Counted from the stretch's first letter, positions 1 to 11,999 are shown. The stretch is DNA of 64,000 nt from Kryptolebias marmoratus (GCF_001649575.2 NC_051439.1:13550152-13614151); one strand, 5' to 3'. The notes: generated from the sequence alone by a model not told the origin. A program made the numbers and translations.

Positions 1-1974
1 AATTGAGACATGCTGCTCTTAAGCACCCAAAGATACAATTTTATTTATATATTTAACTGATATTTAAATCAAATTTATGTTGATAATACTAGTTTACCCA
101 TTGAGTTAGGAGCTTTATATGTTTGAATTAGGTCAGTGTTAACCCACTTATTGTAAAAATGGGAAGACTGTATAGAAATTTTGTAAAAAAAAAGCAGCCA
201 GTATCCAAAGAAAATGATCTTCAGAAAGCCTGTAGAAATGTTGCTTGTTAGCTTAGAGGCAAAATATTAAGAAATGAGGGATGACTCTCGTCTTTTGTTG
301 CAGTCAGTTTGAGCCGCTGTGCCTCAGAAGAATACAAACTGATCAAATGGTGTTTGGTTTGACAAACTGTTTCTGGCCACCTTGACTTCAGAGACAGAAA
401 TGAAAATTCTCATGTATGAAAACTTGCCTTTAATTATCAAACAGAGCTCTAAGCAAACAGCAGAGCAGCACGGAGCCATTCTTTTTATAATAAATGTTTA
501 CAGCTGACCACCAGAGGGAAGGAGTCTGACTTCAGAGAGCCTTTTCTGATCTTAATTAATCCCGCTGCGCTCTCCTTAAACTCACCTATTCAGTCCTTCT
601 ATCTTTACATCTCTTTCCTTCTTCTCTCCCGTTCTGCTCTGAAAGGTCTTAACGTGTAGATTATTTTGCCTCAGTCTCTGCTCTTTTTTTTTTTTTTTTT
701 TTTTAACAGTGGTGGGCCGTCAGGGCCAGCAAGGCCTTCTCTGCTGGCCTAACATAACCAAGAATCATCATAATTAGAAGTGATTAAGTGAGCGCCCAAC
801 AGATGCTGGTACAGTCACTGCCGTGTCTCCCACTCCATACCACCGGCTCGCCCCCTCCACCCACCTAACNTTTTTTTTTTTTTTTTTTTTACCCTCACAT
901 GAGGATGCCAAGGCTGAGATTGAGGGAAACCCAATTTGGGGGCAGAAAGGGGGGATTAGAGCAGCTGTTTAATCTAGGACAGACTTGCACAGTGCCGTGC
1001 CACGCAGGCCCACACACCCACCCCTCTATCCCTCCATCAGTCTATCTTGGATGGTCCTTTAAATGTTTAAAACTAATGGATTTGATAAGTGTTTTTTCCC
1101 CTCTCTTCCTTCCTAACAGGAGGGCTATAATCCCTCATGGATTTAAATGAAATGTGAAATGTCACAATGCCAGGGACCCTTTTAGAGGTGTGTTTCTGTG
1201 TGCATACGTGTTGATTTTTGTGCGCGCGTATGCTTAAATCTCCACTACAGATTTTTTTTTTAATTCCCTGTCCGAGCTGCACATAAACATGTTTGATAAA
1301 CAGATTAGCACAATGAAAAGCAAAATGTTTTGATCGTTACGGAAGCACACTCAAAACAGATTCCAGGGACACATGTAGACATCGTGACTGTCAGCTTCCA
1401 ACTTCCTGGAAACTTGACCTTTAACTCTGTGGTCGTTGACAGAAAAGAGTGGAAAACAAACCCTTAATGTGTCTTTGTGACTTTGGCATATTCTGGGGAT
1501 CCAGTGCCTCAGTCACACACTTTGTTTCTCTTAATGAGGCATATAATTTGCTGTTTGAAGGTCGACTCATCATATCACAGAAGCTTTTTACAACTCAGCT
1601 GACAACGTCTGCTGTCTTAGATATGACGGAGGACAGAAAGTGAATGTGTAGGTTTTATGTTCAGAATATAATCTGCCTTTTCTACTCGAAGGGCTGGTTA
1701 CTGCCTGTCAGCTGACTGGACGATGAGGTTTGACCTGCTCTTACACAGATGGTTTGGTGTCTGAGAAAACTCACTCTGCTCTCTACAGAACTAAATATTT
1801 AAAGAAAAAATTTGTTTTTCAAATTCTTGTGCTCTTTTTGGTACTTATATACTTTTAGATCAGTAGCTTCAACATTACAAGTAAATAAAACTGTGAAGTT
1901 CTTCCAAATTACATCTTTTTCCTTTTCCTGTTTTTTTTTGTGCTGTTTTTGCAATCTAACCACTTTTGCATACT
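1..1974. other. gene-free 3'-distal flank of otx2
   Basis: AT-rich noncoding sequence. I see no exon with coding character or splice context. It contains a run of 21 T at 684-704, an unresolved base (N) at 870 directly followed by 20 T (871-890), and a GGATTA motif near 954. The short open frames here have no recognisable similarity and no codon-like composition. Confidence 0.6.
684..890. repeat. two poly-T tracts with an ambiguous base
   Basis: T runs at 684-704 and 871-890, the second preceded by a single N at 870. The N beside a homopolymer looks like an assembly or consensus uncertainty rather than biology. Confidence 0.9.
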
Positions 1975-1975
1975 T

Positions 1976-2465
1976 TGTGCTATTTTGGCCATCCATATGT
2001 CAAAACTTTCAGCTCAATCAGTGGATGGATGCCATGACTTTTTGTTTTTGTCACTTTTATACTTTTCTAAATATTTAACTTTATTTTAAGACATTTTTAC
2101 CCATAGAAATACATTGAAATCTCTTCAATTCCTTCAAAAACATCGTTCTCTTTGAAATTTGCTTTGGCAAACTTGGTCTATTGTTGTTTTCTTATGCTAC
2201 GTTTAGCTTATAGCTAGCCTTTTGCTACTTTTAGCTAGAGTTTTGTTATGTGAGCTTACTTTGCTGCTACCATTTTGCTTTTTTTAGCTAGTCTGTTGCT
2301 TGTAAGGCTTTTAGCTTATGTTTAGCTACTTTGTTTGTTACTTTTAGGTAGCCTTAGGATACTGCTAGTTTTTAGCTACTCTTTTGCTGTTTTAACTAGA
2401 CTTGCTCCTTTTAGCTTTCAGCTAGTGTTTTGCTTCTTTTAGCTTAAACAACTCAGTTTCAGCTT
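1976..2465 (-). repeat. dispersed repeat with degenerate TTTTAGCTA tail (copy 1)
   Basis: The reverse complement of 1976-2160 aligns clearly with 63200-63385 (shared blocks include the stretch around 'tttcaaagagaac', 'gaagagatttcaatgtattt' and 'gaaaagtataaaa'). Beyond it, 2195-2450 is a degenerate tandem array built on TTTTAGCTA / TTTTGCT units of roughly 20-25 bp. The family is not named from sequence; two copies in opposite orientation 61 kb apart show it is interspersed. Confidence 0.75.
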
Positions 2466-2589
2466 TTTCAGCACAGTCATTCAGCCTTCAGCGTTCACAC
2501 TAGTTTACTTTTTCTTGTTTACCTTTTCTCCTCTCACCCTGTCTCTCCTTAGCCCCTCTGCTCCCCTCTTTCTCTCCTGTTTCTGAGAG

Positions 2590-3060
2590 TCAGTTGCCCA
2601 CCCTAAATCAGCAAGCTGCCGAGGATTGTGGGAACCCGTGGAATCGCCGTGACCAGGGGATGCAGGCAGGGAGCCACGGCGACGCTGGAATGTGGGGCGT
2701 CTGAGGAGATAAGAGCTGCCAGCCCGAGCCAGGGAGTGAGCAGGGATGCAGCAAGTAGGGGGGAAAGAGGGGGCGACGGAAACAGGGACAGCAGCAAGTC
2801 TGTGAATGGTGAGGGGTGATGGAGGGGGGGACAGAAACACAACACGGTAAACAGTCAGAGTGAGACAGAGAAAGAGGGGAGGGGGAGACTTAGGGGGGCA
2901 CACACTGGAGATGGGAAGCCAGCCTTATTCCTCTTTGCATTTCATTTACATCCTTGGCCGTATCGACCAATCGGATTGGGAGCAAAGCCCAGGGCTTAGG
3001 AGGGGAATAAAAAGACAAAATGCCTTTGCTGCTTTCATCCCTCCCTGATAATACCCCTTC
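2590..3060. promoter_or_regulatory. candidate conserved noncoding block (G-rich)
   Basis: A GC-richer, purine-rich island in AT-rich surroundings. Around 2965-3015 it carries a CCAAT box, an inverted CCAAT (ATTGG) eight bases further on, and an AATAAAAAG motif, a promoter-like arrangement. No exon or splice pattern was found. Regulatory function is inference from composition only. Confidence 0.2.
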
Positions 3061-3819
3061 TGTTTTTCTTTTCTCCTTTTCTCTCGTCTATAAGTAGATA
3101 CTGTCCGAAATGCCAGCAGAAAAGCGACACCTCCGCTTGCTGTGGATCTCAGATAGACCGAGCGGGAGCAGGGGCTGAAAAGGCAGCTTTAGTAACTGGG
3201 CCTATCTCCACTCCTCTCCCTCTCTCTGGCTGTGGATGGGAGCTCGGAGTGGGGAGAGGAGGAGGGCTCGGGGTGTGTTGGTTCGTGTTCGAGGGGAAGA
3301 AAGAATAGAGGGTGTGAGAGGCATGATATACTGAGCTGGCAACAGATTTTGCAGAATCTTACGCTCTGGAAAACTTTGCCTGCAGATCCCTTTTCCAAAG
3401 CATGAGAAACCTGTTTCAAGGATGTTTACCAGGTGCCACCCATCTTTGAGGAGGTTTCAGATGACTTCTACTGAACTTACCACATTTTTAGTTAGAGGTA
3501 TTTTACTAAACTCAGGGGTTTCTAAAACTTCAGCCCGGTTCAGTGAAATGTTTTCCTAAACTAATTAAAGTGGGTAGAATTAGGCCCGTTAAGACTCATC
3601 TCAGGTTTTTGTTTGCTGTCACTCTTGAGTTGTGTGTTGTTGCTTTGCTTGTGTTTGTGTATCAGGCTGAGTACGAATGCAGGTTTATTTGCACAGGTGT
3701 TGTGTTACTGTTTGGATTAGTTTGCGCCTGTCAAGTGTTTATTCTGCGTTTACGGGACCATGCTATTGTCTTTGTGCTCCCTGTAAAGCTATCGCTGCCG
3801 ATGTAGGGTCTATTTAAAT

Positions 3820-4010
3820 TAGCGGCCATATTGAATTGGGTTTAATCTAAAAGGTAAAAGTTGGAGAAGCACATCCAATGATTACTTTCTGAGAGTTTCA
3901 TTAAAATCCATCCTGTAGTTCTTGAGATATTTTGCTAAAGCTACTTACAAACACACATGCAAACAGAGGTAAAACAAACATTACTGCCTTTGGGATCGGA
4001 TGATAAACAG
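3820..4010 (+). repeat. teleost dispersed repeat, family A, copy 1
   Basis: Contains the series 'gcggccatattgaatt', 'catccaatgattactttctga', 'ttcattaaaatcc' and 'cttgagatattttgctaa', which recurs at 5190-5310, 7100-7235 and, inverted, at 56880-56970. This pattern is familiar from many teleost genomes. No open reading frame of its own is evident. Confidence 0.8.
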
Positions 4011-4409
4011 GAGTCAGATCTGCTTTGTTGTAAAGTTTTGAGACAGAGAGGGTCTGCCTCCTGTCTCTGCCAGACTACAGGACTCTGCGTGGACTCCCTT
4101 CACCTTCACAGCATCCTCATCCTACTCCGCCCAAACAGCCGCTCCCTTAGAATAAATCGAACCAAACAATAGAGGCAAATATTGGTGGGATTAGAGGTCA
4201 GAAGACTGCGGAACGACACATCTTGTATTTCCAGGATCAATCCTCTTGGGAATTTCTGACACCTTCAGTGGTCTGGTATTCTGTGAGCAATACCTTTACT
4301 GTAAGTTTGTTTTAATCTGCCATTTAAAAAAAAAGTAGAATAACGAGTTCTTTACAACCGAATTAATATTATCTGGAAGTTCCTGTTGTTATCTTGTGTA
4401 CACGCGTTT

Positions 4410-4960
4410 GTTTATTTGATGCAGCCCCCTCTCCGGAGCAGCATTTCTGTGTATCAAAGACAGCAGTGCAGAGCGTAATTGAAAATGGCTACCGTGGAGA
4501 AAGGTCTCTCTCCGCTTTGACTGAGAAGAAGCAGAAAAAGCCTCATTCTCCGCTCTCTTCTTAGATCTATTTAAATAATTGAGAAGTAAACTGACAAATT
4601 AGACACCTTTATGGACGCCCTTGGGCTCTCTCCAGGGTCCTCCACTTTTCCTGGTACAAGAGAGCCCCACTAGGCGCAGGATAATATCTGGTATGCTTTG
4701 AAAGCGAGGGGGGTGCTGTACTGTAGTGGGCCAGGAGGGGTTTCACCAATCAAGCGGGCCACACTTCCTCCCTCAGGTTCTAATTTTGTGCCACATTAAA
4801 GAGCTCGGCCTCCATTTAGGACACAGAGAGACATTTTCATAATTTGCCGGGTCTCTCAGCTAGCTCGAGGTGCCTTCTTGCTCCTTCTCTCACTCTGGAT
4901 CTGAACGGAAAGCCTGAGGAGGAAGAGGGGGGGAATTCATTCGTCTCCTTTCAACCAACC
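4410..4960. promoter_or_regulatory. candidate conserved noncoding block
   Basis: Non-repetitive, moderately GC-rich stretch between two repeat copies, with TAAT/ATTTA-type motifs interspersed with GC blocks. No coding pattern. Enhancer role is only inferred from texture and from its place in an otx2 gene desert. Confidence 0.18.
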
Positions 4961-5094
4961 AGCTTCAGTTCTGCATAATGTTGCTGCTAGGTGTGTGAAG
5001 CAGCTAATATTTATCTCTTTAATAACTCCCTATTAGAACTGAATATTGTTTGCTACATAAAGCCGACACTGCTTGCTGTCATCTCGCCGCCTTT

Positions 5095-5420
5095 CATGCC
5101 AGTTTTAGACTACGAACAACTTATCTTGAAAAATTATAGAGTTCTGGTCTTTAGTTTTTTGCCATTTTTGTTTGCTAAGATCAGTTGGCTGTGGCGGCCA
5201 TCTTGAATCGAGTTAACTCCAAAAGTTAAGTGGTTGTAGTCGTACATCCAGTGATCACTTTCTGACAATTTCAGTAAAATCCCTCCACTGCTTAATGAGA
5301 TATTTGGCTAACATATTTGGCTAACAGTGCAGACAAATGAACACACGCACAGACAGGCAAAAACCTTGCTCCACCTTTGCCTTTCGGCAGCAGGTGATAA
5401 TAATATAATCCATGTTTTGT
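5095..5420 (+). repeat. teleost dispersed repeat, family A, copy 2
   Basis: Aligns with copies near 3.8 and 7.0 kb: 'ttgtttgctaagatcagttgg', 'ggcggccatcttgaatcgagtt', 'actccaaaagttaa', 'tccagtgatcactttctga', then a degenerate 'gagatatttggctaaca' and a final 'caggtgataataa'. The most complete 5' half of the family in this window. Confidence 0.8.
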
Positions 5421-5819
5421 TGATGCATCAGAGCTGTATTTTGCATCTGGAGATGAGTTGAAGACAATATTCAGAATATTATCCGCTTGTATAACCATGC
5501 AGCTGTTATGGCCTGATGATAATCTATGTTTTAGTATTTCTATGCTAAGGTTAAAGTTGTGGCATGTCTTTTTGCTGACACCATCCTTTCAGCCTGCATT
5601 GATTCATTTGTGATTGGTCACATAATTCACAGTCTCAGGGGGCATTTCATCGCTGACAGACAAGCTAATCTAAAATCCCCCAATTTACAAATGAAAATCC
5701 CACCATCCAATTGAGCTAATAGAGGGACTTGAATGGGATAATAAGATGTGGTGTAATACTGTGTAAAAAGCCTGTAATGTTGTGTTGGTGTAAGAGCCCG
5801 TGTGACTGGCTGTTTGACT

Positions 5820-6060
5820 GTTTGCAGTGATTACAGGGGCCTGCGGGCCTGGCGGCGGCTCTGTGGCTGGGACGGGGAGCTTCTCCCTGGGCAAAGGAGA
5901 TACGCCTGTCTGCCCCTTTCTGCTGGAGCTACGAGGATGTCAGGAGGGAGAGCGGCTCCCTGCGAGCTCTTGGGTTCCCCCGCCGTCGCCGGTCTTGCAG
6001 GGTCTCTGCTGTTGCAGTGCTTGCAGATGTGCACAAACAAGGGAGGATTAAAGCACAACG
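5820..6060. promoter_or_regulatory. GC-rich island, candidate regulatory block
   Basis: About 240 bp of clearly GC-rich, non-repetitive sequence in AT-rich flank, ending with GGATTA near 6044. Overlapping open frames on both strands reflect lack of AT-rich stops, not coding. No splice signals frame an exon convincingly. Confidence 0.22.
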
Positions 6061-6354
6061 AATCTAAACAGACAAATGGAATTAGAGTGATGGGTGTCGG
6101 TGGGCTGGTTCACAGTGATAAACATAATGATGCTCTGTGTGTGTGTGAGTGTGTCTGGGGGATTATCAGTGATTAGGTGTGTGGTGTGTATGGCTGGGTG
6201 ACTGTTTCTGGGTGTCTTTGTGTGTTTGCCTATCTGTCTGTGTTTTTGTAATTATGTGTCTGCATATGTACTCTGTTTCTAGTTTATGCATGTGTGATAA
6301 ATGAGTTGTTCCATATGGCCTCACAAAAATAACTCTGCATGTTTGTGTGTGTAC

Positions 6355-6355
<1 letters not shown>

Positions 6356-6420
<65 letters not shown>
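6356..6420. repeat. (TA)n microsatellite
   Basis: An uninterrupted TA dinucleotide run of about 65 bp, preceded by a TGTGTGTGTACG transition. The 'IYIYIY' open frames on both strands are artefacts of it. Confidence 0.98.
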
Positions 6421-6422
<2 letters not shown>

Positions 6423-6989
6423 TCCCGTTTGGCTGCCTGTGCCTTGTGAGCATCAAAACCCCTCACCTAATATTGACCTGGAATATGAGGGTGAAAACTC
6501 ATCTCGAAGAGTGCTCTGCTGGTTTTTGTGCAGATGTGTTGTTTTCCTGTGCCAGGGCCCACAAGTGTTTATGTGCTGAGGAGGTCAGGCTTGTGGAGGA
6601 ACCAGCGGGGGGCCGGTAATCAACAGTCTGGGGCTTCCCAGCAGAAGGCTACGGGATTAGGGCTAAAACCCTGTCCTGCCAGATGGGCACAGCACATCCC
6701 CAACATCACACACAAGCACCTTCAGGACACGTCTCAGTCTGCCTCTTCCTCCTATGGACATTCAGGGATGGAAACCAGAGGTTAATTGAAGCATGCTGAC
6801 ATGATCACAAAGATTTTAGGTACTTTTGATTATTGAATTACAGTTGTGGATTTGTTACACTACCTTCAGATTGAAGGGATGCATATCACCAGCTGCCTTT
6901 CTTGCCAGAGTTTTTAACTAAGATTATCTTATGATGAGAATTAATGCCATTTTGGTCAAACATGGGAAATAACATTATGCTCAATATCA

Positions 6990-7320
6990 CTAGATGTCAC
7001 ACCCTGAGGATGGGTGACGAATGACTCCCAGCTACTACCACACAAAATTTCAGCTCAGTAACTGTAAAACTGACTGATTTATTGCAAGTTTTGTGTTTGC
7101 TAAAGTCAATTAGTTGTGACAGTCATCTAGATTTGGACCAACTCCAAAACGGAATCAGTTGTAGACGTACAGCTGATGGTTCCTTTCTGCAAGTTTCATT
7201 TCAGTGGTTCTTGAGACATTTTGGTAACAGAAAGGCACGCAGAAAATGGGCAAAAGCACAACTGCACCCCCTCTGGGTTTTGATGGCGGGCGATAATGAC
7301 ATTCAGAACAAGTGTAATGA
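6990..7320 (+). repeat. teleost dispersed repeat, family A, copy 3
   Basis: Shares with the other copies 'tttgctaaagtcaattagttgtgacagtca', 'caactccaaaacggaatcagttgtagacgtaca', 'tttctgcaagtttcatt' and 'ttcttgagacattttggtaaca', then a run ending in 'gcgataatgacattcag'. Upstream similarity (allowing divergence) may reach about 6900. Confidence 0.75.
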
Positions 7321-7329
7321 ATATATCGC

Positions 7330-8228
7330 TCATCATCTAGCTGAGGAACTGACAGAAAAGCAGCTGTGCTGATTTCCTCTTCAAAGTGCCAGGTGGTGGA
7401 CAGTGTGGCCAGTCAGCAGGTTGGGGGATATCAGAAATGAGGTTGTTTTGATGTGCTGTATGTCAGAGCCACAGGCTACACTGAAATGATAAAGTGTACG
7501 TGTGAGGGAACGACTGCAGACTGGTGGCTCGGGCACCAGCAGTAGGTTGATTGCTTCCTGCTTGGCTTTTATCACACATAACATGCACTAAATAGCATCA
7601 GTAGGGTTAAGTATAATCACTTGACTTTTGATTTTTTTTCCTTATATATTCATCTAATCTTTAATCCTTTTCTTCAAATTAATTGTTTTATTTCCTTTTA
7701 ACTTGTCAACATCCTTGCAAATAGTCAACAGAAACTGTGGGTTATCCAAATCCAAGCATGCGGCAAGTAAACATTTCCATCCTTACAGTCTGGTTTCAGG
7801 TCTGAATAAATATAATTTTAACAGTGTGCACATGTTAGAGTGAAGTATTTTGTAGCGTTGACCCTGCTGTGGAATCCCAGCCCACCTGGATCTGTTTTCC
7901 AGTACTTCCCCACCATGACTTAGAAAATCATTTCTGCATTACTAGAAAGCAGATTACACGAGACAAGTGTACAAACAAATAAAAGATTACAGGCTGTGAA
8001 CATGTTTCAGTCTAATGCCCTTTCAACATGCAGTGCTCAGCACAATGCCTTCCTCTCCCCAAGCTAAATTTGGATTTTCCCTCTTATTTGAAGGCCTGCT
8101 GGCCAGCTACGTCTTCCACCAAGAGCACAACCTCTGTAATGAGAGTGTTCCACACCAACGGCCTGTCTCCTCTGCTGTATTAGTTAGGCTTTGGAGTTCA
8201 AGTGACTACGGGGTTTAAACACAGATTC
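7330..8228. other. gene-free stretch
   Basis: AT-rich noncoding sequence between a dispersed repeat and a homopolymer pair. I see no exon, RNA gene or clear repeat. Confidence 0.5.
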
Positions 8229-8259
8229 TTTTTTTTTTTTGAAGGGGGGGGGGGGGGGG
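8229..8259. repeat. T12 followed by G16 homopolymer pair
   Basis: T run 8229-8240, then GAA, then 16 consecutive G at 8244-8259. G16 can form G-quadruplex or slipped structures and is prone to length error in sequencing. Confidence 0.95.
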
Positions 8260-8289
8260 AAAGACTTGCTGTTGTTCTTGAAAAGCTGT

Positions 8290-8475
8290 GTTTATCCAGG
8301 ATTAGAGACACCAACATGTTAATAATTGTTTCTCACAGAACTGCAAAGAAGCACTTTCCTGTAATCCCCTAATCAGGCATTACACCTCTGAGCGAAGCCA
8401 CAACGCAGGCGCGTGGTGTCTGTGACGCAGCACGCCTCCAATGTGTGATACACGCACATCGCCAGCGCCACACCC
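8290..8475. promoter_or_regulatory. candidate K50-homeodomain site cluster
   Basis: GGATTA at 8299-8304, TAATCC at 8362-8367 and TAATCA at 8370-8375 lie within 80 bp in non-repetitive sequence. TAATCC is the preferred site of K50 homeodomains such as OTX and PITX/GSC. Whether the spacing is more than chance, and whether it is conserved, cannot be judged here. Confidence 0.25.
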
Positions 8476-8654
8476 ACAATGTACAACATCAACTCTATTC
8501 TGCTCCTTTGAATTGGTTTTCCTGCAACAATTTGGATCAGTAGTTTTTGTTTTCCTCTGTTGTAATGTTTTAAATGATGCATCTCTGAATGTACTTGTCA
8601 TTTGTCTTTTATTTATCCAATGTAAAAAGGGTGGTGTTTTAAAATGTAACTAAA

Positions 8655-9226
8655 CTTTGTGCAAAAAGTAAGGAAATTGGTGTTTGGTTGATTATTACTT
8701 TGTTGCAAGAATGCTTCCTGGCAATAAATCTTATACCATTGGAACGCCTGTTTATTTTGCTTCAATGGAGCCACATTTCTTTGGAAAATGTATTTTGAGC
8801 AGCAGAGTTGAGTATGTGGGTTGCGCCCATGAAAAACTTGCCAAATCTTCTCTGCCAAATGGCTTATTGTGCTACTGACTCTTAGTTTGGTGGATGATTG
8901 AAGTCTGGAGATACAAGACACATTGGCAATTTAACAATTTATTCATTTAACAAACAGGGGCCTCAGTAGCACAAGGAAGAACCATACAAAGCCAAAACAA
9001 CTTGGCACCTCCTCCTCATGCTGCTCACTGCTGTGGAACCGACCCATTCTCAGCTAGCATTTGTCACAAGTCAGCCAATGGGGTTTTGTCGTGTTAGAAA
9101 TTTGAGATTGCCACTGGTTGCTCACAGGTGCTGATAATCAGGTCCCAATCAGGCACCTGATTGGACACCAGAAGCTCAAAACAAGCAAAATAATCTATTT
9201 GACATTGGCAGAGAAGATTTGCCAAG
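8655..9226 (-). mobile_element. Tc1/mariner-like element, internally deleted (copy 1)
   Basis: The left part (8660-8875) is the inverted partner of 14884-15100: shared segments include 'aagtaaggaaatt.g', 'tttggttgattatt', 'ggcaataaatcttataccattgg' and 'ttgagcagcagag'. The middle (8880-9070) is the reverse complement of the transposase 3' region of the element at 14.6-14.84 kb. The right end (9206-9226) repeats the inner terminal-repeat block 'tggcagagaagattt' in inverted form. No intact transposase frame remains. It is a nonautonomous relic with transposase orientation on the minus strand. Confidence 0.8.
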
Positions 9227-9479
9227 CTGATCGTGGTCTTGTGTATAACTAAGCTGAAGCTGACAAATTAGCTCAAATTTCTTTAAACTGATTAGCATAA
9301 ATGTTTAGCTGCCTCATTTGGGAGCTACAGAAGGAAAGGTGAAACCACCCCCACCCTATGCCATGTTTCAGTCTTTTCCATTTCTTAGTCAGCTTTTTTT
9401 ATTTTCTTATTATTTAAATTCTTGTTTTATTGTTTGATTTGTGTGTGTGTGTTCATTGTCAGGCCTGAATGTTTGCTTG

Positions 9480-9760
9480 TTGTCTCCGCGCCCCGTCTCC
9501 TCCTCGGAGCGCCCGGTTGGAGAGTGCGGTGAGGCGATCTGCAGGGATTAACCTGGGGAATTTAATTAGTGAAGCTGTCGTCTCTGTTCCTAACATTTCA
9601 ATCTCGCCGGGCTGGTCGGCGGTGCTGGACCTGGACCTGAGATGGCTGTCGGCTCGGGAGGGAGGAGGCGGGAGGGTCGCATGTAGACTTCAGAGGCAAG
9701 ACACGTGTTTAACAAACAGATTAGTCCTGGTGGAGTGTGATGGAGAGGCAGATATATAGC
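9480..9760. promoter_or_regulatory. candidate conserved noncoding block
   Basis: GC-rich, non-repetitive 280 bp directly after a Tc1-like relic. It contains GGATTA at 9545-9550, TTTAATTAGT at about 9561, an E-box-like CACGTG near 9702 and AGATTAG near 9719. The density of homeodomain-type motifs in otherwise GC-rich sequence resembles vertebrate developmental enhancers. This is inference. Confidence 0.3.
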
Positions 9761-9764
9761 CTAA

Positions 9765-10260
9765 CCACACCTTAAAATGACTTTTAACCTTAGAGTTTTT
9801 AAAATGCAACTATAAGCAGCTGTCTTTTTTTTACATTGATTCTTTTGTCTATTGGTGCTAAAATAGAAAAAATATCAAAGCAACACATTTTGTTTTGACA
9901 TTATGGACCTTAAATTTGAATAAAATCATGGTTATTGGTTAGAAATTGACCAAATGTTTGGATTTGCCTGTGCAGCTAGAATCATTGATGTGCATTTTTT
10001 GATAGAATCAATGCTATAATTATTTTGTGAAATGCATTTTGAAGTAAACATTTGACATTGTAGATCTAAAATTAGTGGATTTAAATTCCATTTTAGGGAC
10101 AAATAGTAAGATTATTTGGTATTTTGTTCTGATTAGTATTATTTGTGCACCCTGAGTTGTTGGCCCAGAGGTGATGTTGAGGAACACTATTGTTGAGTAA
10201 CCAGGATGAGCTTGGAGTAATCACAATTCAATCTAAAGCCACACTATTGCATTGTAATCC
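9765..10260. other. gene-free AT-rich stretch
   Basis: No exon, repeat family or RNA gene recognised. Confidence 0.5.
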
Positions 10261-10279
10261 TGATGCTAAACTCCCCATT

Positions 10280-10620
10280 ACCCCATCTGGGACCCAACGA
10301 CAGCCCACCCTCCACCTGTCCCCCCAAAACACACACAGCCATTCAGATCAACTGTGGCAGTGTGTCCTGGTGCCTGGAGGGAGGGAGAGAGAGGGGAGGA
10401 GGAGGGGAGGAGGGGGGGAGGAATCATGTCCAGCAAATTAAAAAAGCTGCTGCAGGAATGTCGCCAAGTCCCACAGGAGCGAGCAGCACCCGTCCCTCTT
10501 CCAGGGCTGACCCGCTGGTCAGCAGTGAATCCCCTGTTTGTATTCCACACGCACACCGGGCCCCGGGGAGCGCTCCTGTGGGACTGCTGATAATTTAAGT
10601 CAAACACGATGTCCCTGCTT
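10280..10620. promoter_or_regulatory. GC/purine-rich block, candidate regulatory
   Basis: A GAGGAGG-rich purine tract (about 10377-10425) followed by GC-rich non-repetitive sequence to 10590. Overlapping open frames on both strands have low-complexity composition and no similarity I recognise. Confidence 0.18.
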
Positions 10621-11734
10621 GTTTGACACCCATTTAGAGCTTTTCAATCACATGTGTTTGCTGCAGTCCATTAGAGTGGGATCCGTGTCACACGCTTTCA
10701 GAGAACTAATCAATTTTATTTGATAGAGTTCCTTGTGTCAAAACATTTCTTTTTCTTTGAATGATACAGCCTGATAATTCACTGTAGGTTGGAGGTTTTT
10801 GGCTATGATAAAGATTTATATATTTTTTATTATGTTTTTTATAAAAGTAGGTTTGAGGACTTTGCTCCCCACCCCCACTGTGCCTCCCCTTCATGCCCCC
10901 CTCCCTTGTTGTGGGCTGACTAGTGTCAGTGTGCCACTAATTAAATACTCTTAAAGAGCTATGGAGCATACTCATTAATGAACTGTAGCATCCTGACTGT
11001 CCAAGGAGGGAGTGAAGTGGGGAGGGGTTAGTTCAGATTGCTGGCTGCATGGCTCACAGTTTAACTGGTGTTGAAAAAACTCAACTATATTCTTAATTAT
11101 TTATACAACACTATTTAGCAAGTGAGGTTCTATATTTTTATCTGTTGTTGATTTCTATGAACTGTCATGTAAGCTGTGGTTATATCTGCCCTATACAATA
11201 AGGGCTATAACAACAATAACACACCCACAAAAAAAATCTACCAGCTGCCCCCTTCTTGCCATTTGTTTATTCCATTTTTATGGAAATGCAAAACAAAACA
11301 AATGGCCATGTTTGTCCTTATGAAAGTAGGCCAAACAACCGCTGACAAACAAGAGGGGGAGTTGTAGGTCAGGGCGCCACAAGCCATGTGTAACCGTGCC
11401 TGTTGAGAGAGCATGTCACGCTGTAGTAAGCCACAATAACACACAATAACATACAGACGCTCCTGCCAGAATGATGTAACACCGTCTAGACTAAACAAAA
11501 GCACATTCAGGAATATCTGTGATAAAGAATCTCACATAAAAAATTCCAAAGCAGCTTTTATCAGACAAATATATATTTTTTAATTTTATGTAAATTATGA
11601 ACAGATGTAAGGATTTCATGCATGACAACAATACTGACTGACCGTACAATGGTCATAGAAATTCTAACTCAGACTCTTCAAGCTTTATTTAGCACTTTAA
11701 GTGGTAAAGTGTGTGTTGAAACTCAAATGCAGCA

Positions 11735-11985
11735 TATCGCCGCAAACACTTCACATCAGGTGTCAAGAACAGTGGTTGTATGGTGAAGATTTGGGCTGGT
11801 GTTGCAGTGACTGAGTCAAACTGTCTGCACACCAAAGTGTCCCAAAGTCAAATGTGAGGTTAACTGTTTCCTAAAAGTGCTTCTAAAAGCTGCAGAATCT
11901 GAAACTTATTACACACTTTTGAATTTTGGCTTAGTTGTAGTGGAATAAGAAGTTACATCATGTGCAATGTCAACATATAAGTGCT
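11735..11985 (+). mobile_element. Tc1-like transposase fragment (second subfamily)
   Basis: Translation around 11775-11850 gives a degraded version of the Tc1-family block 'GVMIW...F...G' (here 'MVKIWAGVAVTES'), followed by 'KVSQSQM', the place where intact elements have a 'S.LE.NV'-like stretch. The 3' part (11915-11980, 'ttgaattttggcttagttgtag') matches the 3' end of the same kind of element as I remember it from fish genomes. Stops and deletions interrupt it. It does not resemble the copies at 8.7 and 14.3 kb. Confidence 0.55.
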
Positions 11986-11999
11986 TCTTTTGTCCTGAT

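Noticed and set aside
6166..6619. Tyr-Ile repeat open frames
   Set aside because: Translation of the (TA)n microsatellite.
8613..8921. 102-codon minus-strand frame sharing a peptide with 14927-15109
   Set aside because: The shared peptide (…AFQWYKIYCQE…) comes from the Tc1-like terminal inverted repeats, not from a protein family.
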